Source: Malachius bipustulatus (taxonomy: Eukaryota; Arthropoda; Insecta; Coleoptera; Melyridae). Taken from it: a stretch of DNA of 64,000 nucleotides. Within the stretch, counting starts at the first letter, position 1, and each line of letters starts with the position of its first letter. Shown here one piece after another: positions 11,706 to 24,061 of the stretch. The DNA lies in NCBI GenBank assembly GCA_910589415.1, contig OU342633.1, positions 39,314,210 to 39,378,209 of the forward strand. Reading direction: 5' to 3'. A model generated the notes under the pieces. It had not been told where the DNA came from, did not search any database, and was given only the letters and a program-made list of their open reading frames with translations. A program made the position numbers and the translations under genes.

Positions 11706-14700
11706 ATTATTAGATTATACAGCGAATAATAATATTATAGAAAGTCTTCGCCAAAACTTGACATTTTATAATGGTTGGTTGACATTTCATGAAAACATAA
11801 TTATTGGTGGTTTTTATAACGTCTGTAGCAACCACCAAACAGTTTGCTGCGAGATTATCAATTATCGCTGTAGTCAATTCACCGTGCTTGAATATTGATA
11901 GCTATTAAAAGAAAGTATAGGAAAATATTATATTGTGAGTTGTATAATCGCGAGAACCAAATGCTTTTATAGGTCGTCTACGAAGTAAATTCAGACACTA
12001 TTATTTATTAATTAGAGAAATTCAAGTTTATTTCAGACATTACACACAAGCCCAATTATTTATTTACAGTGCAGTTCAACACCACTGTTTACTATTATTA
12101 ATTTGAACACGAAATATCTACTAATATTTATTAACAGAACACTGGTAACAAAGTAGGTACTCGAAAATTAAAAAAAAGGAAATGGAAAAAACAACGCGCA
12201 CTGTCTCTTGCGGCTATCTTTACTCGTGTGTAAAGTCAAATTCATTTAGAGACACCTTTAATGGACACTGTATGGAACACCAATGAACTCATCAATTAAA
12301 AAAAATTATAAAAAGTCGGACAATATAATGTATAACAGCCAAAAAAATTATTGTTACTGTTCATTACAACAAAAAGCTTTCGAAATTAATACTAAACGTA
12401 CTATAGAGCAGACAAACCCGGATAAACGATTTTTCTGATCGATAGCACGTGATTTTGACTGATCATTTTTGTTATTTACCTGTGCTTCAAATGCCTCATT
12501 TAAATCACAGCTATCAGGGCATTTATTATACTATACCATACCTGATAAAATCGTATATGCAATTAGCAGATAATACAACTCTATTAACTCCTATTATATT
12601 TACAAATTTACCTTGTAAGCACTCGACCAAAAATCCCTGTTACATAAAAAGCTATTATTATTAATTGTGAATACGATACATTATCCTTATCAGCAGATGT
12701 GCTTTTACTATACATACCTTTTTTTTTCATCACTATTCAAAAAATTGTTCCTAATACAATTTTGTGACAGAACATTTTATATTTAGCATATGAAAAACCA
12801 GAAAAAAAACGATTTTTTTTTCAAATAGAAAGTTAAAAAAAGTCTTGAAAAAGTGTTTGAATTTTTCTCTTCCATTTGTTGTTTGCTGTTCTTGCCTATG
12901 CATTAGCATCTTTTCTTAGATCTAAAATCAAATATCAAGTAAATGGAGCAAACTTCTCATGTGAGGCCATTTCATACTTATAAGACCATCCCTTCGGAGT
13001 TTGAGTTTCAGCAGGTATTTATGTAAGTTATCGTAATATTCGGGAAGTTGGACCGAAATCATGAAACATCGTTCGCAAATACGAATCCAATTTAAAGTTC
13101 TGAAACAACTTATTCCGATATTTTCAATACAGCCGAAGTTTCCCAAGATCGTGAATATGCCGTGTTTTTCTTTCGTTTGCCGTAAAAGCCTCAATTCCAG
13201 ATTTTATATGGAGAAGAAATTAAATTAGTCATAAAAACTTGTTCCATTAGCTGATAAAACGTTACAGTAGCCCCAAACCAGTAAAGTAGATCTTTTTTGA
13301 GTTGTCAGTACTAATAAAACAACTTTCTAAATCAGGTTCAGGTAATTGCGAAACAGAATCTTACACCATGGTAAAGGTTCGGCGTCTAAGAAAATTTCCC
13401 AAAGTTTAATAAGATCTTATATCACATTTTTATTAATGCGCTAAATTTGTTCTGACAACTTCACATCACTTTAAGCACCACGTTAATTAAGAAAAACTAA
13501 ATTCTTAAATAACACCGGAAAGTTTAGCAAACTTTATAACTTCTGAATTCGAAATTAGTTACCGTAACAATTACTGGCAACATCAAACTCGTTTACTCTT
13601 CAAACTACTTAAAAAAGGTTCTTGTGTAAATTAGCTTTTCTACGGACTAGATGCGAAGCAATTCTGACATATTTACTTTGCGATGAATCCAGCTGAATGA
13701 GTAAAATAAGGGCGAACTTTATGATGGGGAATTAATTTTTTATCCATTATTTTGGTGGAGATTAAATTTCGATCGATCACAAGAACCGACTAGGCGGAAG
13801 AAAAGCAAGCTGGGGGTCGCAACTTTATATCGAAGAATGTCCTTCCAAAATATTACCATGACTAAAGCCATTTCACATAGCAAGGCTTAAGGCCGAGACC
13901 TTTTTGAACATTCAGCATGTAACTTACTGAATTTTTGATTGTTTGTTTTCTTGGTTTTAGGTTCTCTATAAAATGAAAGTAATAAGCTGCTAGTGACCAT
14001 CGAGCAGTCGACGCGGCTTTTGTTAATAAAATAAACTTACTCAAATTATATCGAGCAGGAATGGTGGTTGCCAATTCAATGCCAAAAAAAAATGTTCTGT
14101 GAGGTTAATTACCAAAAAGTCATTAACAAAAATTAATATTTTGTTTGCGAATGAACTAACTACACCTTTTATACGTCGAAGAGATATACTAATTGAATAA
14201 AAAATTAATTGAAAATTAATTTGACTCATACCTCCAGTAAGCGTCCGCTTTCTCTGCGAGGAAAATTGAGATTGCTTTATTACGAAAATAAACATCAGTC
14301 TTTATACCTATACTCCAACCTGGTGCACATATTTACCTTCGTCCATCCTGCGACCACTGACCAGAGTGCCTTCGTACACATAGGGCATGGAACATTTAAC
14401 ATAATTATTTGTTTTCTAAAGTCTTCAACTATACTGTTAGAAGTTCTTTGGGAATTCCGTTAACGTTAATGTAAATGATGTATTAATCATAAATGAGGAT
14501 ATTTTTTAATAAAATATTTACAGAAGGTATTTATTTCAACTGGCAATGTGTCATAATGTCAGATGTAATAAACTGGAGGCCTTTGTGGGGGTGGAGATAA
14601 AAGCAGATATTTTTGGGAAGGTAATTTTTCTGAAAGATGGTAAAACATGGTAATTTAGGAACTCTGAAAGTTCCAAAATAGAGAGATCAAATTGAGAGCC

Positions 14701-15599
14701 CGATTTTTCTACACTACTGTGACACTCTCTGCCCACTTAAAAAAAATTAAAAAGAATGTTATGGGATGCCAGTTGACTTTTTAATTTTATATTTTTTTTC
14801 GTTTATGAAAGTAGTAGTCCAAGACCTAAAAATCAACAAAAACAATCTTATACCTACTTATTGTCCTTATTTCTTTTACTAGATTACCTTCCATTGCTTT
14901 GTTTCGATTAAAACGACTCGGGGGTCTTGGAGGTACGATACTGGAGGTTGGCTCTTTTGCTTGATAGGTTTCAAAAATGTACGGTTCACCCTTTTCACCA
15001 AGAGCTCTTGGGATAGCAAAAGGAAGCTAAAGCTTTATTTACAGTTCAATTCGCTGGGGTCATCATTGTTTAAGTACCTTCCTGAATTAAGTTGACCAAA
15101 TGGATGGGTCTGCAGTCGAGCAGCAATCAATTGCTTCTCTATTACTCAGAAGAAAAGATGAAGGGGTGCGATACAGTATTGCTAAAACGACGGTATCTGC
15201 GGGATATTGGCATTCATTTCAAAAGAGTCTATTGAAATTTAAATTGCCACGTGGCGTTTGATAATGGGATCAGTCACTGCCGGAAGTTTATGTTAATTAG
15301 TGTAATTATTTACCGGAAAAACGCTCTTGTTTACTTGAACGATACGTTTTGACTTTAGATATTATAGGAGTTTCTCACTGTCGGCGAAAAAACTAGCAAT
15401 GACGTACATAGTTAGTTAATTGGGAAACGCTGTTTTTCGTAACGACCTAACAGCTGGTTAGTTTTTGGTTTAAAACTCGAGTTCCATGAAGGAAAACTGC
15501 TAGAAGCTGTCGAACTTGTTTTGAAAAAGATACAGGCACGAGAAAAGATAAAAAGATAAATTTAGGTAAGGTAGCTTTACAGGTGGAACTTTCCGCGAA
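11706..15599. other. About 3.9 kb mostly unique sequence
   Basis: I see no RT, transposase, terminal repeat or tandem array. Overlapping short open frames on opposite strands around 13,862-14,463 look like chance. The stretch 12,130-12,260 is a little more GC-rich and could be a repeat edge, but nothing supports a call. Confidence 0.4.
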
Positions 15600-15731
15600 T
15601 CATATACGCGTCCGCTCCTCGTGGTTGCCTCGGACGCTGTTCCTTTCGTCATGGTCGTCGACCAGCTTCCGTTTTCTCAGTCTCGCGTCCTGGTCCTTTA
15701 GCCAATTCGAAGACGAATTTATCAACATCGC
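15600..15731 (-). CDS. Candidate terminal exon, unknown protein (43 codons)
   Basis: On the minus strand a pyrimidine-rich stretch ending in CCTTTTTAG is followed by an open frame of 43 codons ending in TGA at 15,600. The product is strongly charged (a run near DQDARLRKRKLVDDHDE) and the segment is more GC-rich than its surroundings. That is suggestive of coding use, but there is no upstream exon, no recognised domain and no poly(A) signal that I can tie to it. It could easily be chance. Confidence 0.2.
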   Translation of the reverse strand, partial: AMLINSSSNWLKDQDARLRKRKLVDDHDERNSVRGNHEERTRI

Positions 15732-16464
15732 CTAAAAAGGAATTTTTCCTTCCCTTTTTATTCAGATCTCAAATCCCTCTTATATCATATTCGACCAATC
15801 CTATCCTAATTCTTACGCGTCGTTTCCTGTACGCTTCTTCCACCTCCTCTTTCTGACTTCCAACATCGTCACTTCCACCTGCGCTGAAGCACTTATCAAA
15901 TTGTGCCCATTGAACTGGTCAAAGGTCTGTGCATCTATACGCGATACTTTTAGCGAAAAGGTTGCCAAGAATTTTAGCTTGAGAAAACAATATTATAATT
16001 GATGTAAGGTATACGTCAATAAACTTCAACACCGTAAATGCGTTTACTCTTAATGAAGGCCAAACAGTGTTGTCTCAAGTAAGTATTCCTTAAAAAGCTG
16101 GCATAAAACTAGTCACTGATCTAGATCAACCTTTTCATTCGTTCGGCTCTCACTCATAAACACGTTCTTCAGAGTGGTCGGCTCAACAAGTTAACGGCAA
16201 TTTTTTCTCTCATTTCATTAGAAATTCTTTTTTGAAAATTCATTTTTCACTGCATATGTGTTATCGGTAAAAATGTGAAGTAAATTTGAAAGACCCATTC
16301 TTCCATATTATTTTCAACATTCACTGACAAAAACAAAATAATAAGAAGAATGATTTTTCCTTGAAACGCGTGTCCGGCTTCCTTTTTACATCTCGTCAAC
16401 CGACAAGTAGTGAGTACATCAAGAATTTTACCTTTGAGAACGTCTTTAACACTTTACACTCATT
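15732..16464. other. No gene recognised
   Basis: About 730 bp of unremarkable sequence between the candidate exon and the hammerhead-like motif. Confidence 0.4.
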
Positions 16465-16465
16465 T

Positions 16466-16512
16466 TCAGTTATCCTGAGGATGGGTTGAAACCCGAAACC
16501 GGTCATGTAATT
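16466..16512 (+). ncRNA. Hammerhead-ribozyme-like motif, Penelope type
   Basis: Conserved core in order: CTGAGGA (16475-16481), a stem-II hairpin of GGG and CCC, CGAAAC, then a minimal stem III and cleavage triplet GGTC ending at 16504. Short stem III loops of the form GAAACCGGTC are known from hammerheads in Penelope-like retroelements. The flanks do not form a good stem I here (TTATC against ATGTAA), so activity of this copy is doubtful. The sequence around it to about 16,560 probably belongs to the same relic. Confidence 0.5.
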
Positions 16513-16864
16513 ATTAACGAAAATATAGACTCATTGACCTTTCATAGTATTGTTTTAGTAATGAGAAAAATGCCAGAAAACTCATCTTTAAAGAGTATTG
16601 TAAACTTCGCCATAATGCCCTATGAAAAGAAATAAGGCAACTGAATTTTTAGAATTAAAAACGAAGCCGCAAAAATATTGTTCAAAATGGGAACATCAGT
16701 TTATTTCATGTCGCGCGGCAGCATTCATTTTTTGTCGATAAGGACAAAGCGTCAAACAAAAGTAAAAGAAGTATAAATAAAAACCCTGCGTCGGATGAAA
16801 CTATAAGGCCGTGAGGATCATTCGGATAATATTCTTTTGAAATTGTCTCTATCGCTTTTAATAG

Positions 16865-17062
16865 GTGAAAGCCTCAGCTGTGGAGGACAACGAGGACGTG
16901 GACAGAGTGTTCTTGACAAGTAGAATGACAGCACTCGAGAGCTTTCATCAGGCAGAATTTGAAGCCAGACTTCATAAGCTTCGAGCCAAAAGGACCACTG
17001 CCAGTCGATCCGATCCTGAATTCCTGCTGGAAAAGACCTATCGATTGTTTGTCGTACTCTGA
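16865..17062 (+). CDS. Candidate terminal exon of an unidentified host gene
   Basis: An acceptor-like TCGCTTTTAATAG is followed directly by an open frame of 65 codons plus TGA. The frame is more GC-rich than the flanks, has balanced codon use, and gives a hydrophilic, helix-prone product containing EDNEDVDRVF, SRMTALESFHQAEFEARL and a basic LRAKR stretch. That composition resembles real coding sequence more than any other unique-sequence frame in the window. Neither the family nor an upstream exon is recognisable, and no poly(A) signal follows closely. The antisense frame over the same bases is a shadow. It could be a last exon or an exon of a pseudogene. Confidence 0.35.
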   Translation: MKASAVEDNEDVDRVFLTSRMTALESFHQAEFEARLHKLRAKRTTASRSDPEFLLEKTYRLFVVL

Positions 17063-17174
17063 CAGACGATTTATTTATTAAAAATGCCCTCACGAATGCA
17101 CTGTTGCCAGCATCATCACATCTTATAAAATTTTAAATATTGTTTCAGCGTTGACAAAAATTCAATTTCTCAGT

Positions 17175-17201
17175 TACTACTACTACTACTACTACTACTA
17201 C
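17175..17201. repeat. (TAC)9 microsatellite
   Basis: Nine uninterrupted TAC units. Confidence 0.95.
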
Positions 17202-18600
17202 AGATATCCGTCTCAATCCAGTCAAGACCTTATACGAGTAGTACCTATTATAGTTGGAGTACAATCAATTTTCCTGATGAAGATATAGTATCATGTAGTC
17301 TCATATTATTTGGCAACATTCGCGTACATATATACGTAAATGCTGCGTCCGTGTCGATTCAAGGTTTAATTCCTCCTACATCACGTCGGGAGTGCTATTG
17401 GAGAATTTATGGAATATGACAAATGGCGCAGTCTGTAGGATAACGGCTACAAGAGAGATAATAAACTTGACAGGAGAAACTGGTATAGACAGGAGACTTG
17501 CGGAAGACTTCCAAAGTTCCTCCCACTACAGAGATGAAATACCGCCTTAAAACTTTATTGATTATACCAAGTGATCAGGGGAAATGTTTTTGGAATTGAA
17601 GTTGATATCTTATCATTGAATAATTCTTACATTAAAAATGCATCGAATAATCCATTTTTACTTCCACACATACCTAGTATGTTCTCGTAAAACTTCATAA
17701 AACTTTATGCGATTATACAAATTTTAACAGTCTTATCATCAAAGTTAAATTAGAAAGACGTGAAACGTGCGAGTAAGAGACACGAATAAAGTCTTTACGA
17801 GTGGCTAGCGCTATAGCGAGGAAACTAACTGCTAAACTTACGTGACCGACAAGACATTTTGCTTATACGGTAACTGGAAATTGTAGTTTCCAATGTAAAA
17901 TGTATTGCAGCCGGGTAGCTCCAGGGTAAATTCAATATGGGAGTGTGGGACTCGTGTAATACGATGCTAAACTTCACTCCGTATACTGGTTTCGTTTCCG
18001 GATCTAAAGGTAAAGGGGCTTCGGGCTATAATTCATGACAAACTTTATCGAACTAAGGTAGATTCTCAAAATTGCGAGCATCAGAGAAGAAGACTTTCGA
18101 TTAGAAACTTGAAATTACAAAGATATACCGTGTAACTGCCAACGGTGTCACAATAATTAACAGTAATTAGCAATAGGACTAATAACCAACATAAGAGACA
18201 AAAGATTAAATTTTGAATAAGTAAACTATTATAGATGCTCCACCATTCCTAAGTGTTCTTAGTCGAAGGCTTGTCATATTCCAGAAAAATTTTGGCATAT
18301 TATAATAACTTACGCAAAAGCTTCAGCTAATATGATTACGACAGAAACGATTTTTCTTATCATCGAAGAGCAGCCATCGAACAACGTGACAATTGTTAGT
18401 CAGGTGTAATTAAGTATTAAAAAAAAAAATTGATACCACTCTATTTCTCTCTCTCTCTTATATTTATCTGCAATCTGCATCAGAAAGCGTTCTATCATAG
18501 AAACACCAGCCTTAACGGCCACAATGTAAAATTAGTAATTATGAGGTAAAATTTCGCCATAGTATACTCCAAAAATGCAATAAAACACTAGAATGGCAGT
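17202..18600. other. About 1.4 kb without recognised features
   Basis: Unique-looking AT-rich DNA; only a short CT tract at 18,444-18,458 stands out. Confidence 0.45.
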
Positions 18601-18654
18601 AGGTCAATTTAAAAGTATTTTTTATTATTAAAAGTAAATTTAGAAATTCACAAA

Positions 18655-18700
18655 GATCTCGTCGACCGGTTTTGGGTAATAAACCATCCTCAGGACAACT
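18655..18700 (-). ncRNA. Degenerate hammerhead motif, Penelope type
   Basis: The minus strand gives CTGAGGA (18687-18693), a stem-II region, AAAACC in place of the required GAAAC, and GGTC (18664-18667). Stem I can pair over five bases (TTGTC with GACGA, counting one G-U). It is a relative of the motif at 16,466, but the GAAA core is mutated, so self-cleavage is not expected. It lies beside the Penelope-like RT fragment, consistent with the terminal repeat of that element. Confidence 0.5.
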
Positions 18701-18745
18701 GAAAGTCAGTTTCAGTTAATTAAAAACTCTTTCAAAATGAAAATA

Positions 18746-19716
18746 CAGGGTGTCCGGTAAGTACCTCCTAATCTCTCGGGAGCATACAAGGGAGGTCAAA
18801 AAAAACCTAGTCTGTCATAAAAAATATTTTCCTAAAGTGTCCCCAAACGGAGATATGGAGCCCTAAAAGGGTGCCCCGCAATTTACTTTTTTGGCTCTAA
18901 CTTTTGAACCGACCTGTATAATTGGATGGAATTTAAACACTTTATAGACGCCACAGAGAGCCATCAGGCCATATTAAAGTCGATGTTTGACGTCGTCAGG
19001 GAAGTCAGGAACGAACTTACCATCATACTCGTTTATTAAAAATTTTGACAGGTGTCACTTTACAGAGCTACAAACTATTTTTTTGAATAGTCTAATACTT
19101 TGTCTTTAAAAAAGGTGCTCTTAATTTATTTCGGTAAAACTGACCGTTTTCGAGATAAATCGGTTTTTAGTTATGAGAAAAACACTCAAAAGTTACTAAT
19201 GCTAAACACAAACAGGTAAAAATCAGGTTCTTATTGATAAACCTACCTACATAATGGATTGCTAGTGACAGAACTTGATCAAAATTCATATAATAGCCGA
19301 TTTATCTTGAGAACCGCTAGTTTTATCGAAATAAGTTAAGAGTACCTTTTGTGAAAATGAATGACCAGCGTATTTAAAAAACAAGTTTTCAGCTCTGTAA
19401 AATGACACCTGTCAAAGCTTTGACACAATGAGTGTGTTGGTAAGTCCGTTCCTGACTTCATTTAGGACGTCAAACATCCACTCTAATATGGTTTAATGAG
19501 TCTTTATGGCCTCTATAAAAAAAATTAAAATTTCATCAAATTTTACAGGTCGGTTCAAAAGTTAGAGCCAAAAAAGTAAATCTTGGGGTACCATTTTGGG
19601 GCTCTGTATCTCCGTTTAGGGACACTTTAGGAATGTTTTTTGTATGACAGACTAGGTTTATTTTGACCTCCCCTGTATGCTCCCGAGAGATTAGGAGGTA
19701 CTTACCGGACACCCTG
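18746..19716. mobile_element. 971-bp foldback MITE, Tc1/mariner-type ends
   Basis: The ends are perfect inverted CAGGGTGTCCGGTAAG, flanked by TA on each side. The two arms stay alignable as inverted copies for most of the length: AACTTTTGAACCGACCTGTA pairs with its counterpart near 19,545, and TGACAGGTGTCACTTTACAG with the segment near 19,395. No transposase frame is present. A TA duplication and CAG ends suggest mobilisation by a Tc1/mariner-type transposase. It appears to have inserted within Penelope-derived sequence. Confidence 0.85.
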
Positions 19717-19718
19717 TA

Positions 19719-20640
19719 TAGTGCTCAAGAGTTTTACAGCGAGCCAAGCCGCCAAAAAGCAACATCATCATCACCAGATATGAAAGAGCTGCATTCAGGA
19801 GTCTCAACACTAACAAAAACATCATTATTCTTCCGCAGACAGGGGAAATGCTACCATTGTATTGAATGTCAGAGACTATGAGGATAAAATAAAAAACATC
19901 TTGACCCCTCAAACCTCGCCCCAAACATACAAAAAACTTTCTAGAGATCCTACGAATTGCATCCTCCGAAAGACCAACCAGCTGGTTAAAACTTCCACCA
20001 TTCCCGATCAAGACAAACGGCAGATTATGAACACCGAAGCCAGGACACTCAGACTTTATGGACTGCCAAAGAAACACAAACCTAACGTGCCTCTTCGCCC
20101 AATTGTCAGTGCCATTGGTTCCCCGACATATTCTCTGGTCAAATATCTAATCTTTAATCTTTAACCCTTCATTCTCGTCAGTTTTGATGTCGTTTTCCTC
20201 TTCACAATGGTGCCCATCGACGAGACCCAGCAACACTCTCTTCCACCATGTACTCACTACAACCTATTTCCAGTGGAATGGTGACTTCTCTGAACAAAAG
20301 GATGGAGTAGCTATGGGCAGTCCCCTGAGTCCTGTTGTTGCTAACTTCTACATGAAATTCTTTGAGGCCCTAAACTCCGCCATCAATAAACCGTCTTGTT
20401 GGTACCGCCATACGTAGATGACACCTTCGTCGTTTGGCAGCATGGGAAGCAAATTTCTTCACCATATCAACAATATTCACCCCAGCATTCAATTCACGAT
20501 GGAAATAGAACAGGATAGAAAACTACGGTTTCTTGATGTCCTCGTTAACAGGAATGAAAAAGGCAACTTGGGGCACAGGGTCTACCGAAAACGAATACAC
20601 ACAGATCGGTATTTACACAAAAACTCCAAAATGAAAGCAA
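19719..20640 (+). pseudogene. Penelope-like element reverse transcriptase, broken
   Basis: Conserved Penelope RT segments can be read in three frames. An N-terminal part at about 19,735-19,860 contains ILPADRGNATIVL. Next, 19,862-20,155 ends in LYGLPKKHKPNVPLRPIVSA, the signature of the family. Then SFDVVFLFTMVPIDET (motif A), GVAMGSPLSPVVANFYMKFF (motif B) and YVDDTF (motif C). The last is reached only by a frame change, since two extra bases in the TACCGCCATACGTAGAT region shift the frame and create a stop. A deletion also falls just after LVKYL. Family members carry a C-terminal GIY-YIG endonuclease; here the sequence ends at 20,640 against an antisense LINE tail, so that domain is absent. 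Dead copy. Confidence 0.85.
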
Positions 20641-21235
20641 TTTTGGTGACCTTCTTCTTCTTATGACGCCATCCCCCTTCGAAGGTTGGCGATTCAAACA
20701 CCTAACGTAGTTTTAGACGCAGCCAAGTGACACAGAAGATGCCAAGCGATGAGTAACCAAACCATCTATGCGGATGTCCTTCAGTCAAGAATTCTAGCGC
20801 CTGCTGACAGACCTCTTGCCCTGGATTTTGCCTTCTATAATCAGTCTTAGATGTTCATTTTTTTTCCACGCATTATGTGACCAATGTAGCGCGTTTTTCT
20901 CTCCTTGATGGCAAGCATGAGCTCTTTTTGTTTTCTCATGTGATTAAGAACTTCCATGTTTGTTATTCTCTAGACCTATTCTTAGTATATGGTAAATATA
21001 TATTTCAAAGGCAGCTATTTTCTTCTCCAATGATGTATCAGGAGTTCAACTCTCGCATCCGTACAGGAAAACCGAGAAAATGTAACATCTGATCATACGT
21101 ATCCGGAGCTCTAGGCTCAGATCTGTCCTTATAGAAAAAGTCGTCGTCTCATGCTTATAAATGTCTTTCTGGTTTCTTCAATGAGGCTTCTTTCTTTTTT
21201 CTTCGAATCACATTGGTCATTCACGATGACCAGAA
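20641..21235 (-). pseudogene. 3' end of an insect LINE (RT C-terminus), decayed
   Basis: The minus strand begins its 3' tail with GAA repeats (20,651-20,662). Upstream it translates piecewise into a common insect LINE C-terminus: NMEVLNHMRKQKEL, IKERKTRYIGHIMRGKK, a GKIQGKRS-like stretch and finally IANLRRGMAS plus stop. Several stops and frameshifts interrupt it. It inserted into, or is juxtaposed with, the Penelope RT fragment. Confidence 0.65.
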
Positions 21236-22035
21236 CTGATTATTGAGATTATAGAAAATTATAGTATCTGGTGGTTTATACTTTAACGTTTTTGAATCTT
21301 GCTGACCTCTTACGAAGAATATACCACTACTGAAAGTAGCCTATTGCTGCCTCTAATTTTCCGGTAATGGAAAGCTGAAAAGTCAAGAAAGAACTTGTGC
21401 TTAGTATAAGAAGACGATCCTGGTAATATAGACAGAGTGAAACTTGAACTGTAAAATTTGAGTAAGTAGGCACTGTTTATAGTGTGTTTTAGAAAATTTA
21501 TTGAATATTGACTAAATCGACTATTCACATTATTGATCGAATCCACGGAAGGAAAAAAGTAGATTTGTTCAAACAACCAACAAATAACAATTATTACTTA
21601 TCAATATTATGGTGAAGAAATAATAGGTAATGATGCCTTTTGGGATCTAATCAGAGGTGATCCCGTTTTATGAACTGAATCAACTTCATCGAATTGCAAC
21701 TCATATTGGAACTACATATATCGACGAGGCACTCATCGAATAGATAACGATTTTCAACGACAAAGGCTAAAAGTGCAATCATTTGAAAGGGAATTTTTAT
21801 TACCCACGGGCATTTTTTTGTCCTCGTCGGTTCTCCTCTCGATTTTTCCGCGTTATTAACTAATTACATACTTGAAATATTACAGAATTTTTTAAATTTT
21901 TTATTAACTCATGAAAAACTAACTAGGTAGAAAGCTTGCCTCCACGAACAATTTATATTATAATAGGCGGTATTAGAGATGAAAGTAAGTATTATACCTA
22001 TAAATCCTAATTATTAATTGAAACATTTTTATATA
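21236..22035. other. About 800 bp without recognised features
   Basis: No repeat boundary or coding signature seen. Confidence 0.4.
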
Positions 22036-22037
22036 AA

Positions 22038-22115
22038 AAAGTTTATTGACTTGCTTGAGAATCGTACCAAGGACCGGTGAATTGCGGACCCACGCCTTAT
22101 ACCTATTAGACCGAG
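22038..22115 (-). repeat. Possible tRNA-derived relic
   Basis: The minus strand has TCGGTCTAATAGGTATAAGGC (A-box-like) and, about 45 bases on, GGTACGATTCTC (degenerate B box). Stems are poor. It could be an old SINE head; weak call. Confidence 0.25.
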
Positions 22116-22269
22116 TTAGTTATTAGACACCTGGAGATTTTGTATACACATACATTCGTCAAAGGTAAGTTTGGCACATAGGAATTCAACATCAGTCTTG
22201 ACGATTCTGTAATATTTATTGTACATATAAATCGGACTTCCAGAAAAGTGGTTGGATATGGAGGACACA

Positions 22270-22880
22270 ACATATCCGGGATTCAATCAAACCAATAATA
22301 TGGCATATTGAAGTCATAAAGAGTAAAATTGCCAATGTCCAAACAATAATAAGCCTTTAGGGGACTCAAAATAACGGTTTAAGTCTCGTTCACCAGAACG
22401 ACCAATTGGAATTATAGTCCTTCCTGATGTTTCAAATTCTATGGAGGGCATAGTCCTTCCTGATGTTTCAATTAGAAAGTTTCACATAATAGTCGCTAAG
22501 AAACTTTACCGTTACTTACATGCACCGTCTATTTCAAAATCCTGGATCTGATTCACATTATTTCATATTCGTGAGAAAATTTTATATCCATGATTCAATG
22601 AAACCAACTATATGACGTACTGAAGTATTAAAGAGTAATGTATAAGCAACAATAAGTCTTTGGGGGTTCAAAAGGACGGTTTCCGTCTCGTTCACCAGAA
22701 CGACCAATTGGAATTATAATCCTTCCCGATGTTTCAAATTCTATGAAAGTATAGTCCTTCCTGATGTTTCAATTAGAAAGTTTCACATAATAGTCGCTAA
22801 GAAACTTTAACGTTTCCTACATGCTCCGTCTATTTCAAAATCGTGGATCTGATTCACATTGTTTCATATTCGTGAGAAAA
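22270..22880. repeat. Two-copy tandem duplication, about 305-bp unit
   Basis: Unit 1 (22,270-22,580) and unit 2 (22,581-22,880) share long blocks such as TCTCGTTCACCAGAACGACC and CACATAATAGTCGCTAAGAA. Within each unit the string TAGTCCTTCCTGATGTTTCA also partly repeats. No coding meaning is evident. Confidence 0.85.
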
Positions 22881-23871
22881 ACGCGAAAGTCTCATCGTAA
22901 CTTTCCTCGAAGTTTTTCAATGATTTTGAGAGTATGACGTTGGCAGCTGACATTTATTTGCTCGGTGCTTTCCATCTCCAAAGCTGCACTCCCATTGCAA
23001 TAATAAACTATTGAAGTATAAAAAGCTTCAATCGTATTACTCATATCTGAGAGCCGAATGAAAAGTTTGGTCTGAAGTTTGGTATTAGCTGTACTGTTCA
23101 CAACAAATGAAGTATTCTTGAAGAAAATAAAGTTTGACGATGATTTATACAAAAATATTCAACAACAAGGTGCTGTTAAAAGTTAAGTTAGCAAGTTGAA
23201 AGTATTTTTTTTTTTTAGTTAAACGGATTGCAGTTTAAATAAATAACTCTTACCCAATTTATCCATTCTAGTTCAGTTCAATGGGAAGAGGCCTTATCAG
23301 TTTTTCCGGGTAGGGAGCTTCGGGGAATAAATAATATGTATGAGGGAAAAACAGATGTCAGTGGCGCAAGACTTGCCGGTTCTTTGTGATCGTTGGTGAT
23401 CACGAATTTTCTTTAAAACCACAAAACAATTTCATTTGTTCCAGTCAATATGCTTTTTCGGTTTCTTTTGTGGTAGCAGATCTTTGACAGACTTTCATCG
23501 TTGCGCAGCTATGTTTTTTTTTAGATGAGAATTTCAATCCTGAAAAATGAAACACGAAATATCGGCGAATACCATACTTCAAGTCATCATCGAATTTGAC
23601 TCTTTTCCGAACAACAAGTTAAAGCTTTATTTGGTTGCTTAAAACCGGGATTACTAGCACACAAAGTAACTACCTACCTCTTTCACTAACATATCCTTGC
23701 CTCTATCCCTTATATAGATTATTATATACCCTTATTATTATATACTCTTCTTGTGTTAGAACGTGGCGTTTTTTCGCTGGTGATGCATTACAATTTCCCG
23801 GGATTCGAATTTAATCAAAAGCGAAAAAAAACTGAGATATTTTACGGGATAAGCTACTGATTGAAACTAGT
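22881..23871. other. About 1 kb without recognised features
   Basis: AT-rich DNA with no supported gene or repeat. Confidence 0.4.
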
Positions 23872-24061
23872 AGCCTCTACCTTGAAACGAACTATTTCAC
23901 CCTCAGAGGGGAAAAATAGTCGCTGAGAGCATGAGACGGCAAAAGATAGCACGGGTCGTAGGTTGAGTCGCTAGTCTAAGAGGGTCAGCAATAACAAGCA
24001 GGTCAGCAGAACAACAGGTACTCTTTATTGAAAAGTATAAAATATATCAAAGTTATTAATA

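Noticed and set aside
13862..14463. Cluster of overlapping 70-90-codon frames
   Set aside because: Open on both strands, low-complexity AT-rich composition, no splice or domain evidence.
17268..17300. CCTGATGAAGATATAG as a ribozyme core
   Set aside because: No stem II or GAAAC downstream.
19691..20077. 128-codon minus-strand frame
   Set aside because: Antisense shadow of the Penelope-like RT and the MITE end.
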